Part shown: piece after piece, positions 62,286-64,000 of the stretch
Layout: the number at the start of each line of letters is the position of its first letter
How positions within the stretch are numbered: the first letter of the stretch is position 1
From: Diogma glabrata
Lineage: Eukaryota > Arthropoda > Insecta > Diptera > Cylindrotomidae
Length of the DNA: 64,000 bases
Direction of reading: 5' to 3'
Assembly (NCBI GenBank): GCA_963693315.1
Contig: CAVNZG010001110.1
Span: 248,001 to 312,000 of the forward strand
The notes under the pieces: generated by a model
Seen by the model: the letters and a program-made list of their open reading frames with translations, nothing else
Told to the model about the DNA's origin: nothing
Databases searched by the model: none
Translations under genes and position numbers: made by a program

Positions 62286-63260
62286 CAATAACTCAAAAAC
62301 TGTGACCAGTGAAATTCTAAAAAAAAGTGTGTTATTTCTTAAATAAGTTGTTTTTTCAAATGATACCCCACTCGTTTGGGTCAAAAAAAGTTTTTTTTAC
62401 ACACCTTCCACCCATCCCCTAAACACAGAGAAATATAATTATTTGAGAGTTCACTATAATTTTCGTTCAAAATATAGCAAACTTCCTGTCTTTATAAATT
62501 TTTTCAATTTTTTCTGTCTATCAGTGTCGAATCGAAGGGGGGGTAACTGTCTGGAATTTGCACATTTTTAGAATAACTCAAAAACTGTGCACCGCAAAAT
62601 TCTAAAAAAAATCGTAGAGTTTCTGAAATTTGGTGCTCTTTCAAATGACACCCCACTCGTTTGGGTCAAAAAAGATTTTTTTCACCCTTCCCCCCCACAA
62701 TCCCTTAAAAGCACAAAAATATAATTATTTGATGGTTCGCTATAATTTTCGTTCAGAGTTTATCAAAATTCCTATCTCTGTGAATTTTTTTAAATTTTTC
62801 TGTTAATTAGGCACGAAATGCAAGGGACCAACTTTTTGTGTCACTTTTTTTTTATTGGAGGGCCTTGAGACTTGTGTCACTTTATTGATAATAATTCAAA
62901 AACTATGCATTGCAAAATTCTAAAAAAATGGCAATATTTCTCTAATCAAGTGCTCTTTCAAATGACACCCCACTGGACCCGGTTTTAAATGATGTTTTTA
63001 CGCCTTAACATTCCCACCCCTTTAATAAATATAGTGATGAGTATCTGCCACTTTTCTATATTTTTCATTAAAAACCTACTCATTTTTCTATCATTCCAAA
63101 TATATTTCAAGATTTTCGATGAAGTAGGGTCGGAGTTAATCGGGGCAGTAAAACATCGAGAAAATGTCATTTTTCAGAATTATACAAAAAAATGGTGAGG
63201 TGTAAAATTCCATAATATATTTTTAAATAATGCTGAAATGAAGCCCTTTTAAACCCGCCA
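62286..63260 (+). repeat. Tandem array of ~300-bp units, about 3.3 copies
   Basis: Each unit begins AATAACTCAAAAACTGTG (or close) followed by GCAAAATTCTAAAAAAA, TTTCAAATGACACCCCACT, CCACCC and TATAATTTTCGTTC. Starts at about 62286, 62572, 62889 and 63179 (the last is short). The third and fourth units are the most diverged. Confidence 0.75.
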
Positions 63261-63347
63261 TCTTGTGTGGATAGGTTAGTTTTATAAGCACCTCAAATTT
63301 TAAGTTCATCGGATTAATGGCTCACGAGATAATCGAAATAATGTGAA

Positions 63348-63402
63348 AAACAATACATACATACATATGTCCATACATCCATACATACATACAACCATAC
63401 AT
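63348..63402 (+). repeat. (CATA)n microsatellite
   Basis: ACATACATACATATGTCCAT and similar, directly after the array and CTCACGAGATAATCG; may be the tail of a retroposed repeat. Confidence 0.7.
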
Positions 63403-64000
63403 TCTTTTATTTGAATAAGTTATTTTATATCATCACTTTCAAACTAATATATTATTCTTTACGTCACTATACTGAACTTTGAAATAAATAAAAAAAATAA
63501 AAAAAAAAATAAAATAAAAAAATAAATTAAATCCAAAATAAAACGTCTATACACTCCGCAAACAAAGCATAAACTAAATTGAAAATCAGCGTTGTCATTT
63601 GAAAAAAGATAAATGAAGTTTTTTAAAAAAATTTGGGCTTCTCTCGGCTTTTCAGGGTTTCAGATCAAATTAGATCAAATTATAGATTTTTACTGTGGGC
63701 GAGATGGAGAAGTGGATAAGTCAACAACATCACTTACAAGGAAGATAAGCTCTGGAAAGGGTCCCAACTTAAACGGGTGACCGCTTGGGAACTTCATCAG
63801 AAAAAATATGGAAATATGATTGAATCACATTGAAGCAGAAATATCTCGCCCACGGTATGCCAGTATACCTTATCCAGCAGCCCTGGAAACTGGCTAGGAT
63901 TCGATGGCCCAATCACCCGTTAATCCGAAAGGTGAATCCGAAATTCAAATGATTAAAGAAACGCACACTAGGAAGAAAAAATAAAAAACAACAAACCGGA
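63403..64000. other. No gene recognised; GC-richer end
   Basis: 63690-63950 is less AT-rich. GGGCGAGAT (63699) and ATCTCGCCCA (63843) form a short inverted pair ~140 bp apart. No open frame or RNA motif that I can name. Confidence 0.35.

Overview
This is eukaryotic DNA, almost certainly from an insect. It is strongly AT-rich, full of transposon relics and simple repeats, and has long stretches with no open frame. The one host gene I can recognise is built like an insect chemosensory protein (OS-D/CSP family): a signal-peptide exon at 40752-40846 and a cysteine-bearing exon at 56262-56374, both on + and joined by consensus splice sites across a 15.4 kb intron. I cannot find its last exon, which should lie beyond 64000. 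Two CSP exons do not identify the order of insect; a fly or another holometabolous insect is plausible but unproven.

Layout. 1-3953: the 3' part of a decayed Ty1/copia element whose 3' LTR was split by a non-LTR (LINE) fragment with a 13-bp target duplication. 3954-8626: low-information DNA with old repeat scraps. 8627-9302: a solo LTR flanked by ATAT; a near-identical second copy lies at 49053-49730. About 9720-12680, 21120-23056 and 43420-42052 (minus) hold three copies of one element type. Each has a 5' module ending in a splice-donor-like GTGAGTCAT, a TG-rich tract, a gene-like fragment, a second TG-rich tract, and a 3' module with a small hairpin ending near TTCAYTACA. The cargo of the first copy is recognisable as a piece of a sterol O-acyltransferase (SOAT/ACAT) gene. 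That copy was later interrupted by a 1243-bp palindrome made from two back-to-back Tc1/mariner transposase 3' ends.

12683-39240: several copies of an AT-rich element with internal ~55-60 bp tandem units, two cysteine-rich transposon ORF relics of one unnamed family (23824-24550, and 52503-53560 further on), tRNA-derived SINEs, palindromic MITEs, a 740-bp ATGACCACC minisatellite, and a LINE with ORF1 and a shortened ORF2 (33915-36921). 40847-56261: the CSP intron, which holds LINE fragments on both strands, a Penelope-like reverse transcriptase fragment, the second solo LTR, long inverted repeats, TA microsatellites and a hAT remnant. 56375-64000: repeats, overlapping inverted repeats, a possible broken multi-membrane-span protein on the minus strand, and a ~300-bp tandem array.

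No operons, CRISPR arrays, rRNA genes or intact tRNA genes were seen. All transposon frames are broken, so nothing here looks able to move by itself. The most unusual structures are the three gene-fragment-carrying elements and the mariner palindrome. All family assignments come from reading motifs by eye; no alignment or database search was run.
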